From assembly GCA_049999765.1 (NCBI GenBank), contig JBNGIQ010009204.1, positions 1-64,000 on the forward strand: a stretch of 64,000 bases of DNA. Direction: 5' to 3'. Below the pieces are notes generated by a model. It made no database searches, was not told where the DNA came from, and saw only the letters and a list, made by a program, of their open reading frames with translations. Within the stretch, counting starts at the first letter, position 1. Every line of letters begins with the position of its first letter. This document shows positions 41,380 through 52,683 of the stretch, piece after piece. A program made the position numbers and the translations under genes. The stretch is from Phaeoceros laevis. Lineage: Eukaryota; Anthocerotophyta; Anthocerotopsida; Notothyladales.

Positions 41380-44090
41380 TTAGTGAGCGGCACGCTTGAA
41401 GAATGACGTGATGCTGGAGGACCGCAGATTTGGATTTTCCTTTCTCTTGGTCTTGCTTGCTCCCGGAAGCTGCTTGATCTTTCTGGCTTCGCCTGGCGGT
41501 TTTTGTACGCTACCTTTGCGACCCGTCCCGAAGCCACCCCCAGGCCCTATTGAATCCTGGAACTGGCAATCCTCAGGTTCAATGCTCTCATGTTGTTCGT
41601 CACCAAATTCTTCAGCATCGTTCTTGTCCCCCTTGTTTCCGCCTTCATGAAAGCCGAAATTATCTGCCGAGTCGTTCTTCTGTGCCATGTACCCCGGTTT
41701 AAGCTCTGCTGATAGCTCTGCAAGTTCATCAGCAGAATCATGGGTTCGGTCCGCAGCTTGAGGAGATCCGGGGCCACTTCCTGTACAGAGAGCTGGAAGC
41801 TCTGGGTTATGAGTGTCATTCCGCTCTTCACCAGCTACAGGAACAGCGTCGGATGAAGCAATTTTGAAGAACCTCTGAAGGGTGCTCTTGGAAGAGGCCA
41901 AGTAAATTGATTTCCAATCGAGAACTATATCCCCCAGTCTTTGAGCCAGGTTTCTTGCGTTCAAAATCGCCTGATCCTCCCACATGGTCCCCCAGAGGAG
42001 GTACACGGGCCCCTATCACACAAGAACGGGTGTAAAACTCTCCATACCTCTACAGTGACAGACATAGCAGCATTGCTACGCAGAAGCAGCTCATATCCAC
42101 ATGGATAACCCGTGGAGTGCACTTACCTCAAGCCTGTGAGGCAATTTGCTATTCAGGCGCTCCTCCCAAGTTGATAACTCACTGCTACTAAGAATACGTT
42201 CCGTTCCCTGCGTGAAGAGAACTCAGAGCTAAATCACAGTTTCAGCCTAAAAGGCCCTCAGCACTCCACTACAAACACATAACAATACTGTACAAACCGG
42301 GTCAACTTATAGCATATGGATCAACAAACTGGCATCAGCTTAAGCTTGCAAACGAAAAGGTTGCTTGTAGGAACTGAATGTCATCTGACCTCTCTACGAT
42401 GTAACCTGATATACATGTAACTAGGGTCAGTGCAAGCCCATGCCACAGGTAGGATTGTCAGCATCTGCCGCATGAGAAACGTGAAACAGATCAGCTACTG
42501 CACATGATTCTTTCGTCCGGTACGAAATAGTGGACGGGAGAGATGAACAAAATAGACAGGGATGAACCACAAGAACATTCTACTGAAGAACCAACGAATA
42601 TTCTAGATTTTGCATTACTCTAGGGGGTTCCAAAGCACGTGAAGAGATAAATCTATACCGGGCTGTCAGTCAACCTCCCTTTCAAGTATGTTTCGTGCTC
42701 CAATTCATCCTGGCAACAGTCATCCAGTAAACTGATTGAGGAACAACATCCCCTGAAGACAATTCTTCCACCAAAACGTTCTCTGTGCAAGCTTGGCATA
42801 ATGTGACCAATGTTTTCTAGCAACGAAAGACAGCACGAGAGAGTCCACAACCTGGATGTCGAAGGAGACTTACGGCAGCAACCAATGCAATTCGGTTCTC
42901 AGTCAGCCACTCAACAGTTGCAGGTGCATTCTTCTCATTGAACCAATCCCTGCACCTGAACTCCACAGCCTATTTCACAAGCTCAAACTGCAAATGGTTA
43001 GCCTAGTATGAGATGTTTCACAAAACGGAGACGAAACGATCTGGAAAAACTCTAACTCTGAATATCACATCTCGTCGGACAAGGAACACACCATGGCATA
43101 ACTAGAATCCAGATTCTTCCTACACCACATGACATGTGCTTTATGCTCTTCCGAGGGCTTGAAGGTCAGATGGAACTGCACAACAACCAGAGTACGAAGT
43201 TCACAGCACGCACGTGTTAAAGAGAGGACAACAAAACATGGGAATAGAAACAAGTCAAGAAACCGAAAGGCAGGAAATGTAGACGGAAACTCACTTGAAA
43301 AACTACGGTGCCCAATGCCGCAGCTTGATGGACTGGCAACAAAGCATCGTTGAAAACCTGCCAAAGTAGGCACCTGCCTTTCTCAATTCAGAGTGTACAG
43401 TATCTTCCAAAAGTTTAGGAACCGAATAGCCAGGTGAGAGACCTACTTCTGAGATTCAGAAAGGCTGCTCAATTGCACGGTACTGTCGGCTGGACACTGG
43501 ATCTGGTTTTTTAGTTGATACGGCAATGCACCATACACGCATGACTTGCTGCAAAGTAGCACAAACACCTGGTCAGGTCACCGTCTGAAAAGCTGCTCCA
43601 CTCTTGTTCAGTAGCTTAGGGAGATCATCACCTGCAGAAAAAGCCGAAGGCTTTAAAGTGAAACAAAAATCCCTTCGGCACACACCCAAGCCATCGTTGT
43701 ACGGAGGATTTGGCTGGGATTGCATAGTTTGAGCTGTCCACCTCCACGCCTGTCATACCACATTTGAGTCCATCCCAGATGAGCTCAAGTCGCTAACCTC
43801 AGGCCATCGGCAAGTGACAATGGCGACCAGTTTACAAGGGAATTGAGTGCTGTAGTAGCGAAGACGGTCTTCCGCAGTACGAGAAGAAGCTGGGAAGAAC
43901 TTTCCACAGCGCGCCAAGCTCGGGTCGGTCCAACCTGCACAACAATGCCAGGTCTACGCATCTTAATCGTCCCTTGTATGCACCAGAAACCAGGATTTTC
44001 CGCAAGACAAAACGGGCAACGAGCAAAGTGAGACAGCTCACCCGTAGTCCCCATCAACAGCTTCCTGTTGCGAGTCGGGTCTACAGCCAT
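41380..44090 (-). CDS. DUF72 (YecE-like) TIM-barrel protein with two PCNA-binding-like motifs
   Basis: Ten exons in phase: 44090-44042, 43934-43836, 43749-43632, 43548-43447, 43373-43295, 43175-43092, 42969-42874, 42709-42659, 42207-42127 and 42012-41380; 463 residues. The DUF72 family signature is complete: MGTTGWTDPSLARCGKFFP, YYSTQFPCVEVDSSNYAIP, FLFHFKAFG, VFNDALLPVHQAAALGTVVF, YAMAVEFRCRDWFNEK, NRIALVAADE, and ELSTWEERLNSKLPHRLEGP followed by VYLLWGTMWEDQAILNARNL. DUF72 proteins are TIM barrels of unknown reaction in bacteria, archaea and plants. After the domain (about residue 285) comes KSTLQRFFK (295-303), then 150 acidic, gly-rich, probably disordered residues, and SSSITSFFKRAAH as the very end. 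Both fit hxxFF of the PCNA-interacting PIP box, lacking the usual first Gln. This suggests nuclear work at replication or repair sites, an inference only. Confidence 0.85.
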
Positions 44091-44758
44091 TGCTCCAAAT
44101 TCTAGATCAATACCCGAAATTGATGATCCGACAGCTTCACTTCCGTTGAAAGTTGAAACCGATCAGGTGTCTGAAACAACAACCACGTTTTGACGCCTTG
44201 GACCCTTGGACAACAACAGGTTTGCCCTAACTTGTCAGAGAACCTGCAAAAGTTCTGAGAAGCATGAGGAAATTGCAAAGGAAGCACGCAACACAATTGT
44301 GAAAACTGCCGAGTCCCAGCTCGTGCTTCAGGCGCAGAATCAACGTGATGTGTCAGTGGCCACACGTCAAGTCCAGGGGGCGCAGAAAAAAAAAATCCAT
44401 CAATCAATGTCGAGCTCAATCCCGAGCTGCTTTTGTCGCTGCCACGTGGCATGCTCTTATGCGCCACAGCTCGCTTCCTCATGGAGTCACAGTGACCAGT
44501 CCTTCAACCACGAGAAGGATACAAAGCTCACCGATCCTGCGACAATCGCAGACAGGCAGTGGTGCCTCGCAGATATTTTTCCGCACAGTGTCTCGCGCCT
44601 TACCTCGAAAGCGCTCTCTTTCGCCTTGTCTGCCCTGCGGTGCCCTGCGGGAGCACAAATTCTGTTCTTCTTTGCCTCTCATCCTTGGATCCTCCGTTTC
44701 GTCCACATTGCTCTCCAGGCCCCCAGCGCTCTCGCGATCTCGAGCTTACAGCTAATGA
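44091..44758. other. Upstream of the DUF72 gene; no clear gene
   Basis: Overlapping frames on both strands, none recognised. It is probably the promoter region of the DUF72 gene and the intron or flank of the short plus-strand exon that follows. Confidence 0.45.
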
Positions 44759-44914
44759 ATTGATAGGGAGACAGTGCGGCCAAACATCACCTATCAGTTC
44801 GTTAGCTGTGAGCCGGAGTTCATGAGGGATGACATTCTCCGTCTTCCAGCACTTACTCTTCCCGGAGACATTGGTTATTTGGAGTGCTGCGATCTGCAGT
44901 ACGCGCGTGCGTAG
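44759..44914 (+). CDS. Possible last exon of an unidentified gene
   Basis: An open frame that reads like coding sequence: RPNITYQFVSCEPEFMRDD, ILRLPALTLPGDIGYLECCD, ending LQYARA-stop. An acceptor TAG at 44763-44765 would open it. I do not recognise the protein and cannot find the preceding exons in 44.1-44.7 kb. Confidence 0.35.
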   Translation: MDRETVRPNITYQFVSCEPEFMRDDILRLPALTLPGDIGYLECCDLQYARA

Positions 44915-46304
44915 TTCTTCCAGGCGTCTTCTGATCGATAGCCAGATAACACACTGACTGCTGAAGTGGATATGGTGTTGCAGGATTTAATGCTGCGGAC
45001 AGCCTTTGGCGGAGAGTTGAAGGTGGACACGCTGTGAGGGACGAAACGGGGTGGTGCGAGTGGTGCTGGCTCTTGGAGGTTGGATGCATTTTTCTGCACT
45101 CTCAGGAATGGATACAAGCACACTTGCAAAATCGTCGGCTCGCGGCTTCAGGTGCTGGCCCGATGCCTGCTATTCAACTCGACAAATGTACATTTCTGCT
45201 CAAGTTGAAAGACGTCCTAAGAGCGATAGACGCAACCTAGGATTATCTTTGTTGTAGCCGCTGTGTTGCAGTCCAGCCGGGTCATCGCTGCGCAGAGTCT
45301 CACTTCAGAGATTGAGTTCTAACTCAACACCGCGGCCAGCAGCAGCTCTAGCTCTCAACATGGGAGGATCCGTAAGTAGTGCATGACAGGCAGTTGACAG
45401 ACTCAGTTTGTTCTTTGGTTTCAATCAGGATTTCTTTGTGCAACGCACACTAACTGTATGGTGCACTCCGTGAAGGTGCCGGCTTGAAGCCTGCGTGAGG
45501 ACTGTGAAGCTTTGAAGATATCGATGCCCCTCCCTCCAAACGAAGCCCCACTGCGTTCGAAGTTCGCAGGCGCAGATAGTCTGAATGCATAGAGCCTCAC
45601 TAGACTCCTGCGGTCTTGCCGCGTCCATCCGGCCTTGGAGGGAAGCAAGCTGGCTCGCTGCTGGCCCGCGCTGCTGGCTCCCGCGGTTAGGTGAAGCCGC
45701 ACGTCTGTTGGTACCAGGTGAGAGATATCCGGCAGCGGATCTTTTGTGGGTCCAGCTCCCTATTTGGGGATGATTTTGACACGAGCGAGCACGGTACCTT
45801 TACTGGATGCGTTGGCATACGGCGGTCCACAGCCTACGGCGGTCCCCGACTACTAGTACTGTAGGGTTGCGGACACTTGCGGTCTAACCTCCAGCCATGA
45901 ATGTAGGCAAAATGCATTTCACGGGCTCCACGATTTTTCGGATTATCGGAAATGGGATTCGAACCCAGTGGAAGCTCATATGCCTCTGGTTTTTCTCCGG
46001 TGATGGTGATGCTGTATAGCATTGTAAGGCTGGAAAACGTATGTACACTAGGACAGCACTTGCCTACAATTGCTAAGGCAAAATTCTTTTTTAGACCTGC
46101 CTGGCTGTGCCAGCTCGAACACCACAAGTAGTCTCCAGAGAGAATCACACGGCTCCAAGATGGCCGCCAAACCCTTCCGAACCGAACCAGAACCGCCAAC
46201 TCCGACAACGGTGAGGCCGCCAGTCTCCCAACTCTTATTTTATTAAACCCAGAAATGGGGTTTACTAGACCCCTTTCTACACTTTAGTTGGCTGTGCGTC
46301 GACG
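44915..46304. other. Intergenic region before the P-class PPR gene
   Basis: No supported gene. A tRNA T-arm-like piece at about 45950-45975 (minus strand) was examined and rejected. The 5' flank of the PPR gene at 46305 contains a pyrimidine-rich stretch but no evident TATA box in a useful place. Confidence 0.5.
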
Positions 46305-49250
46305 ATGGCACGTCTTCTGGATAGCGCAGCAGCCTGCCATCGTCGTGCTACTAGCTACGCGGAATCATCTATTGTAGGGTACCCACACGGCGCTGCCTTG
46401 CCTCCATTTCTGGGGGGGGATCAGGTCTTGAACAGAAAGGACTCGAATTTGAAGTCGGCAGGAACTCGAGAATGGGGCTCATACGAAGCCAATTGGCGGC
46501 AAAACAGTCCTGCCTGTGTGGCCAACAGCTCTGCTGGTTCTAGGGCGCAGGTTCTTGAGGACAGAATTGTGGCTGCACCGATGATGCAGAGCAGGTGGGG
46601 GAGCTGGGAGGGCGAGGCAGGCAGGAGGGTGAAGAAGAAGGAGCATGGGGAGCCTGTGGCATCGGTTCTGGAAGCCTTGAATTCTGCATCAGATGTGGAG
46701 GCAGCTTTGGCTCCTTGGAGAGGACGGCTGGGCAGGAAGGAACAGTCAATAATTTTGAATTCCCAGAGGGACTGGGAGACCGCACTCGCTGTTTATTCCT
46801 GGATCAAGAGTCTGGAGGGCTACCAACCCAATGTTTTCTTCTACAACATCATGTTCAAAATTTTAGGACGAGCAGGTGTGTGGGACCTGGTGGACAGGTT
46901 TTGGGAGGACATGGTGGCGGATAAAGTGGCGGCTACTAATGTCACCTTCTCTACCTTAATTGATGCCTGTGGGAGAGCAGGGAGGAGGCAGGAGGCTCGG
47001 CTGTGGTTTCAGACTATGCAAGAGAGGGGTCTGGAGCCTGATCAGGTGACCATCAACACCTTGATCAATTTGCACAAGAGGGCTGGAGATCTTAAGGCCG
47101 CTGAATTGTTCTTCAATGGTGCATGGAGAACTTGTGCCACGGATGTGGCAGCCTCGGGGCCTGCACAAGGCAAGAGGAGTCGAGATTTAGTGGCATACAA
47201 CACAATGATAGGTATGTATGGTCGTGCTGGCGATTACATTGGAGCTTCCCGAATGTTTGCCGACATGATGCTGGCAGGTGTGTCCCCGGATTTTATCACC
47301 TTCAACACCATGATTTACATCTGTGGGTGCTCTGGCCGCAGAGAAGAAGCTGAAGCTCTTTTCAAGCGGATGGAGAATAAGGGTGCCGTAGCAGATGAGA
47401 CCACTTACAACATCATGATTTCGATAGCTGGAAAAGAAGGGGACGGAGCTGGTGCCCTGCGATATTTGGAGAAGATGAAAGCTGCTGGCATGGAACCGGA
47501 TGATGTTACATTTAGAACCCTTATTTGTGTCATTTCTGCGTCTGGGATGGTGAAGGAGACGGAACAGATTCTTGCGCATGTGAGAGAGTTGAAGTTCAGC
47601 CTTGGGCAAGCTGTCATTGCAAAAGTTGTTTCTATGTACATCAACGCCGGTCTGCTGGAGGATGCAAATCAGTCCACCAAAACTTTTCTCTCGTCCGAGG
47701 GCTTCACCTACGTAACTTATGCCGTTATCATAAATGCCTATGGAGAGCGAGGATTTTGGCAGGAAGCAGCAAGAATTTTCCAACTTTACAGGGAGGATAA
47801 GGCATGTGTTCCAGATGTGGGGGTCTACAATGCTATGATCAAAGCTTATGGTTTAGGCAAGAGGTACAAAGAAGCTTTGACTGTCTTCCAGTCTCTGGAC
47901 GGAAATGCAGTTGCTGCAGATGATATAACCTTCAACTCAGTTATCCAAATGTGTACAGCTGCGAAGCTTGTTCCAGATATGCGAAGAGTTTGCGAGGTTA
48001 TGCGTATCAAAGGATTGAAGCCAAGCCAGGCTACCTACGGTGCTGTATTAGGGCTTTATGGAAGGCTAGGTCAGGTAAAAGAGGCCCTCCTCGTTTTCAA
48101 GGAAATGCAGAGCGATGGGGTGGTAGCTGATGAAGTTTGCTATGGGGCGTTGCTGAATGCATTTTGTGAAGCTGGATCTGTGAAAGATGCTGAAAAAACG
48201 TTCAGGACTATGAAAGCAGCAGGTTTTTGCGGAGACAGTAAGGCCTATACTTCACTAATGAAAGTCTACTGCAAGTTGGGTTTGGTCGAGGAGGCAAAGG
48301 AGCTCATTTTGGAAGCAGAAGAACGTGGCTTTGCTGGGGATGCCTATTTGTCGAATGTGATGATTAGCATTTTGGGAAAGGCAGGATCTTTGCAAGAAGC
48401 AGAGAAACGGTACCGTCTGCTGGAAGATCAAGGACGTGCTAATAAAGTGACGCTGACCATTATGCTCAACCTCTACAAAGATGCTGACTTCCTACAACCA
48501 GCATTAGCTGTTGCAGAAAAAATGCAAAATGCAGGATTCCTTGACGATCTGGAAGGGTTCTGCTCTGTCATGGTCCTCTATGGTAGGGCTGGTAAACTAC
48601 AGGCAGCTGCTAACACTTACTTACACATGCAAAAGACCCTTCTTGACACTGCCCAATCTGCGGATGATATTATGGACGGCATTCTGAGAAAGGCCGGGCT
48701 TGTGGCAGAGATCCCAGGTAATCTGGACACTGATGGTGAAGAGGTTCCACCTGGAAAAGATGGCTTTGTCAGATCCATCAACATTCTTGCCCTGGCTGGT
48801 CGACATGATGAAGCAGTAGCAATGTGTGAGACACTACGGCAGGATGGGACTGAGCTAAATGTTAGTGCATACAATGCGATGATATATGCCTATGGAACTG
48901 CAGGTAAATTTGACTTGGCTTTGCGTCTGTTCATGGAAATGCAATCTGGTGGTTTGTCGCCGGATGTTGTGACCTACACAAGCATTATAACAGTTTATTG
49001 CAAGATGGGTCTTCTGGAGGGGGTGACCAGGATGTTCAAGAGGATGAAGCTCAAGGGCTATGAACCCAGTGCTGTAACATATGGCCGGATCATTGAGTAC
49101 TACAGGGAGGCAGGAAGGCTTGATCTAGCAGCCATGGTTTCACATGAGATGCGGTTTGCAGAGTACCTACAGCAATCTCGTTCTCAGTCTTCAGCCCAGG
49201 TAGCAGAGGCTCAAGAAACAGACTTTGGGAGTAGAACCGAAAAACTGTGA
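46305..49250 (+). CDS. P-class PPR protein, 981 residues, intronless
   Basis: ATG at 46305, stop at 49250. After a leader of about 120 residues with possible organelle-targeting character come roughly 20 P-type motifs of 35 residues, for example VFFYNIMFKILGRAGVWDLV, VTFSTLIDACGRAGRRQEAR, VAYNTMIGMYGRAGDYIGAS, VGVYNAMIKAYGLGKRYKEA, LSAYNAMIYAYGTAGKFDLA-like and VVTYTSIITVYCKMGLLEGV. The architecture matches the large P-class group that includes Arabidopsis At1g73710. P-class PPR proteins bind single-stranded organellar RNA and stabilise, splice or activate transcripts. No SMR or other extra domain is visible at the C-terminus, which ends in a short polar tail. The frame is clean over nearly 3 kb, so the gene is probably active. 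Confidence 0.93.
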   Translation: MARLLDSAAACHRRATSYAESSIVGYPHGAALPPFLGGDQVLNRKDSNLKSAGTREWGSYEANWRQNSPACVANSSAGSRAQVLEDRIVAAPMMQSRWGSWEGEAGRRVKKKEHGEPVASVLEALNSASDVEAALAPWRGRLGRKEQSIILNSQRDWETALAVYSWIKSLEGYQPNVFFYNIMFKILGRAGVWDLVDRFWEDMVADKVAATNVTFSTLIDACGRAGRRQEARLWFQTMQERGLEPDQVTINTLINLHKRAGDLKAAELFFNGAWRTCATDVAASGPAQGKRSRDLVAYNTMIGMYGRAGDYIGASRMFADMMLAGVSPDFITFNTMIYICGCSGRREEAEALFKRMENKGAVADETTYNIMISIAGKEGDGAGALRYLEKMKAAGMEPDDVTFRTLICVISASGMVKETEQILAHVRELKFSLGQAVIAKVVSMYINAGLLEDANQSTKTFLSSEGFTYVTYAVIINAYGERGFWQEAARIFQLYREDKACVPDVGVYNAMIKAYGLGKRYKEALTVFQSLDGNAVAADDITFNSVIQMCTAAKLVPDMRRVCEVMRIKGLKPSQATYGAVLGLYGRLGQVKEALLVFKEMQSDGVVADEVCYGALLNAFCEAGSVKDAEKTFRTMKAAGFCGDSKAYTSLMKVYCKLGLVEEAKELILEAEERGFAGDAYLSNVMISILGKAGSLQEAEKRYRLLEDQGRANKVTLTIMLNLYKDADFLQPALAVAEKMQNAGFLDDLEGFCSVMVLYGRAGKLQAAANTYLHMQKTLLDTAQSADDIMDGILRKAGLVAEIPGNLDTDGEEVPPGKDGFVRSINILALAGRHDEAVAMCETLRQDGTELNVSAYNAMIYAYGTAGKFDLALRLFMEMQSGGLSPDVVTYTSIITVYCKMGLLEGVTRMFKRMKLKGYEPSAVTYGRIIEYYREAGRLDLAAMVSHEMRFAEYLQQSRSQSSAQVAEAQETDFGSRTEKL

Positions 49251-49879
49251 ATAGTCTAAGGAACTGTTATGTTTGTCATCTGCTGCAGCAACCATCATAT
49301 AGTATTGAGGGTTCTTTGTAGCAGAGGTGATGAAGTGGATACATGTGCTTGCTACGAGTTCTAGTTGTTGGTTTGGTTCTCGCACCTTCATTTCAATGGA
49401 TGCTGGATCAGATTTGAAAAGAACCTCAAGGCTTCTTCTTGCAGCTTGGTCATGATGCTGTGATGCACAGACAAAACTTTCGAAAGCTTCTAGCAGTGAC
49501 AGTACACCAAAGCTATGCATAAGACATGCTTACAAGGGGCATACGTCCACATGTTCTATGTGCCTGGCAGTAATTGATGCAGGCCGAGACCAAGGGGCTG
49601 GCAAGCCGTTCAATGCTTTTGCGAGAGCCCCAGGCCAAAGATGTCAAGGGCTAGGGGAAGCCATCCTCTCAACAAGACACACCGTCCATATTCCAGAATT
49701 TTGTGAGGTTGCAAATATGAGAGATATCACTCTCTAGCGGCTCTGGCTCATGAAAGGTGCACTTTCACATGGAACTCCAGGAATGCAGTATCCTATATCA
49801 GTACTAGAGGAATTTATCTTGTTGACCAACTTGCAAATTAGTTCCAGAAAGTTCCAGAAACTGAGTTGTAGTAGACTCT
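49251..49879. other. 3' flank of the PPR gene, nothing else recognised
   Basis: Only short frames. Probably the PPR 3' untranslated region and spacer. Confidence 0.55.
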
Positions 49880-51208
49880 CTATGGTGGGGAAAAATCAGG
49901 TTGTCCGGTAGCTGTCATACATCTATGCCACATACGGCTGTTTGGATCGACATGTTTGTCATGAGCAATAACACTTGGAATGGGAAGATAGACATGGTGG
50001 TCGTTGCAAAGACCGACGGTAATTCCACTAAAACCAGCAAATGCTCCGTGAACAGCGTTTTGACCAAGGATGGCACACAATATGCTATCTGAAGCGTTAG
50101 ATCTACATGCCCTAATCATATACGTGGGATCTATGTATTTGACATCAATGGCGATGCCACTTTCTTTGAAATGAGTTTTGACTTGCTGCTGAAGATGCAC
50201 ACCAATGTCACCCAAAATTGGATTTCCTGATGCATCCGTGCCTACACTTTTTTTTAATAGCCCTTGACCTGCACCTTCAGCCACACAGATTACAGCCTGT
50301 CCTTTTTCACGTAGTAAGTGATGGATATGATGTAATACCCCTGCACGACCCTCCATGATAAAAGGAACTTCAGGAATCAAGCATATGTCAACTTGGCCGC
50401 TGGCCAGTGATGCATGCATNNNNNNNNNNNNNNNNNNNNNNNNNNNNNNNNNNNNNNNNNNNNNNNNNNNNNNNNNNNNNNNNNNNNNNNNNNNNNNNNN
50501 NNNNNNNNNNNNNNNNNNNAATTGTTTTAGGCACTCCTATTACTGCAACTTTCAATTTTCTTTTGCAACATTCAACATGAATTGCATTAGCACCAGCGTG
50601 TGTTCCATTCCCACCAAGGACAAAAAGCATATTTATCCCCCGTCTTTCCATGCTATCTACAATCTCAATTGTTTTAGCTCCACCTCTTGAAACACCTAAT
50701 AAACTACCACCTATCAAATGAATATTTTGCACAATATGTTTTGTGAGAGGAATATCTGTAAGGCTTTCATCAAAAAATCCTCTATAGCCGTAACATATTC
50801 CAAGGATGTCATTTACACCATAGACATCCAATGTCAAAACTACTGCTCGAATCACATCATTTAAACCTGGACATAATCCTCCACATGTGACAATGGCAGC
50901 CTTCACCTCACTAGGGTCGAAGTAACTTTTACTTCTAGGACCAGCTCGTGGCACCCATTGAGGATGAAAATCTTCTCCTTTATGCTGGTCTACTGCACTC
51001 TCAGCTGCGGAGTGTTCACGATGCGCATAGTTGATTACTTTCAGCAGCACTTTATCTTCATCATGAACAAATACTTGTCTTTCTTCTGATTTATATCCAG
51101 GAACAACACAAGTTCCTGATCTATTGCAGAAAGAGGAGGCGGTTGGCTCAACAGAAAATATATCGGTAATATGAGGGAGCTTAAACTTGAATTCTTCACT
51201 CTACTCTT
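49880..51208 (-). pseudogene. Plant ATP-dependent phosphofructokinase copy, probably dead, interrupted by a gap
   Basis: Reads leftwards. Before the gap: KLPHITDIF, AAIVTCGGLCPGLNDVIRAV, YGYRGFF, HIVQNIHLIGGSLLGVSRGG and VLGGNGTHAGANAIHVECC, ending at VIGVPKTI. After it: MHASLASGQVDICLIPEVPF, VICVAEGAGQGLL, YIDPTYMIRACRSNASDS, NAVHGAFAGFSGITVGL and CMTATGQPDF before the stop at 49880. These are the plant PFK (PFKA family) motifs; PFK makes fructose 1,6-bisphosphate from fructose 6-phosphate and ATP. Points against function: the conserved GGDGT motif, whose Asp helps bind Mg-ATP, reads GGNGT; an in-frame TAG stands just upstream of the first readable codon (51209); and both halves run without introns, unlike normal plant PFK genes, suggesting a retrocopy. 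The gap hides about 50 residues. Confidence 0.8.
50420..50519. other. Assembly gap of 100 N inside the PFK copy
   Basis: Exactly 100 N. Comparison with other plant PFK sequences suggests about 150 coding bases are missing, so the gap is not a true length. Confidence 0.99.
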
Positions 51209-51890
51209 TTTCCTTTTTTGCACGACTACCTTTGTCTCTTTTAGTTATCTTGATGCAACATGCTTTTTTTTTGTCAAACCATATATTTGTTCTCTTATTT
51301 CTTATCTCCAATTTTAAAGGGATCCATATGTTTGTTTGACAAAATTTACTAGTACAGGAAGATGAAGCAATCATAAACATGTTTTCCCTTTAAATTTAAG
51401 TAGTTACATCTTCACCTTTGATGATCAATAGAAGCATTGCATACATATGCTGTATATTTGATAAGATTGACCAAAAGACACATTTCAGTGAGGGAAAACT
51501 TGCAGTATGTTTTTAAGCCTCAAATGACTTAGTATGTTTTTAATCCTCAAATGACTTTTGCTTGTATTGTGAAGTGCCTTACAAACATATTTGTTTTGTT
51601 TGATCTTTTTCTGCTTTTGTGTATGTCATTTATACCATCTGCAACTCTCCTTGGGTTCTAAGGAGTCCGCTAATAAAAAAAAAACCCTAAAAATTAACTC
51701 AATTAATCCTACCTAGGATATAATAATATATGAAAATATCTTACAATACAATGAAAATTTATGGTGAAAATTTTCTCCATCTCCACGTATTATCAGCATC
51801 TCCAAAGTAAGAATGATTATAACAAAGATATTATAAAAAATGATGTTTCTTTTTGCTTATTCTCATGAAGTGTTTGAATTTTAAAGTGTT
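51209..51890. other. AT-rich DNA upstream of the PFK copy, no gene seen
   Basis: Strongly AT-rich with A and T runs. No supported frame. Confidence 0.55.
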
Positions 51891-51931
51891 TGAACTTTGA
51901 ACAGGGCACCCATGACTTGAGCATATACAAG

Positions 51932-52354
51932 ATGTCAAAGTACTTAAAAAGATTAGCATCCAAGACTCAAGGTATATTGAGCTGGTTGAGGAGACCATGG
52001 GAAATTACAGGACCCTCAGCAGCATCCGAATATCTGGATCCATTACCAGACGCTAAAGAATATCGTTTGCAAGCACCAGCTACACCTTCTAAAAAACCTA
52101 TAACTCCTCAAGCATACCCAAAATATGTATTTGACATTGAATATCATAAAAGGGATAGGAAAAGAACTATGGTAGAAAGAACCATCACAAAAATAGCACC
52201 CAAAGAGCTTTCAACTAAAGGTAGTGGAACACAATATGATGGACTAGGAAAACTTTCCACCAAAAGTAGTGGAAAGCAATATGGTCGAAAAGCTTATGTT
52301 ATGGGACAAGAAGTTCATTTGAATGATGTCCCTGGGGATGGATATCAAAGATGA
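51932..52354 (+). CDS. Small conserved-looking plant protein, function unknown
   Basis: The likely start is the ATG at 51932 (MSKYLKRLASKTQ), 140 residues; the frame is open upstream to 51890 and an acceptor-like TTGAACAG lies at about 51897-51904, so a 5' exon may exist. Features: LSWLRRPWEITGPSAASEY near residue 17, KYVFDIEYHKRDRKR near 76, a short internal repeat (KELSTKGSGTQYDG and KLSTKSSGKQYGR), and the end VPGDGYQR. The motif order and the GxGYQ end resemble a conserved small plant protein family with no assigned function that I recall, but I cannot confirm this. It is basic and has no membrane segment. Confidence 0.5.
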   Translation: MSKYLKRLASKTQGILSWLRRPWEITGPSAASEYLDPLPDAKEYRLQAPATPSKKPITPQAYPKYVFDIEYHKRDRKRTMVERTITKIAPKELSTKGSGTQYDGLGKLSTKSSGKQYGRKAYVMGQEVHLNDVPGDGYQR

Positions 52355-52683
52355 ACAAAGCAAATGCTACATATACATATTGCCCTGGAAAACCATTTTC
52401 CAATGTTGTACAATGTATTTTATAATCCAAACTATGCGTCCCTCCTCTCAACTTGCACTAAGATATAGACCATGCAGCTTCCTCTAACTATTCTGCAGAT
52501 GAAGGAGAAGCTTTCCTCTAGCTAATCTGCACATGGAGGTGTTTCTCCTCCATTTTTACTCAAGGTTTGAGGTTTGATCTTGGGCCGTCTTTGGAGTGGA
52601 CTGGGCTTAAATATTGACTGGGAAATAGGGAATGCTCCTACAATACTCCCTATATTTTCATATGTTGATGATGCGTTGCGCAT

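Noticed and set aside
45945-46030. tRNA-like T-arm (GGGTTCGAATCCC on the minus strand)
   Set aside because: The T-arm and a short 3' stem are good, but I could not fold D and anticodon arms, and the matching 5' acceptor stem is missing; the distance to the only candidate 5' pairing is about 50 bases.
47187-47783. 198-codon minus-strand frame inside the P-class PPR gene
   Set aside because: Antisense to clear PPR repeats; composition is what the reverse complement of PPR motifs gives.
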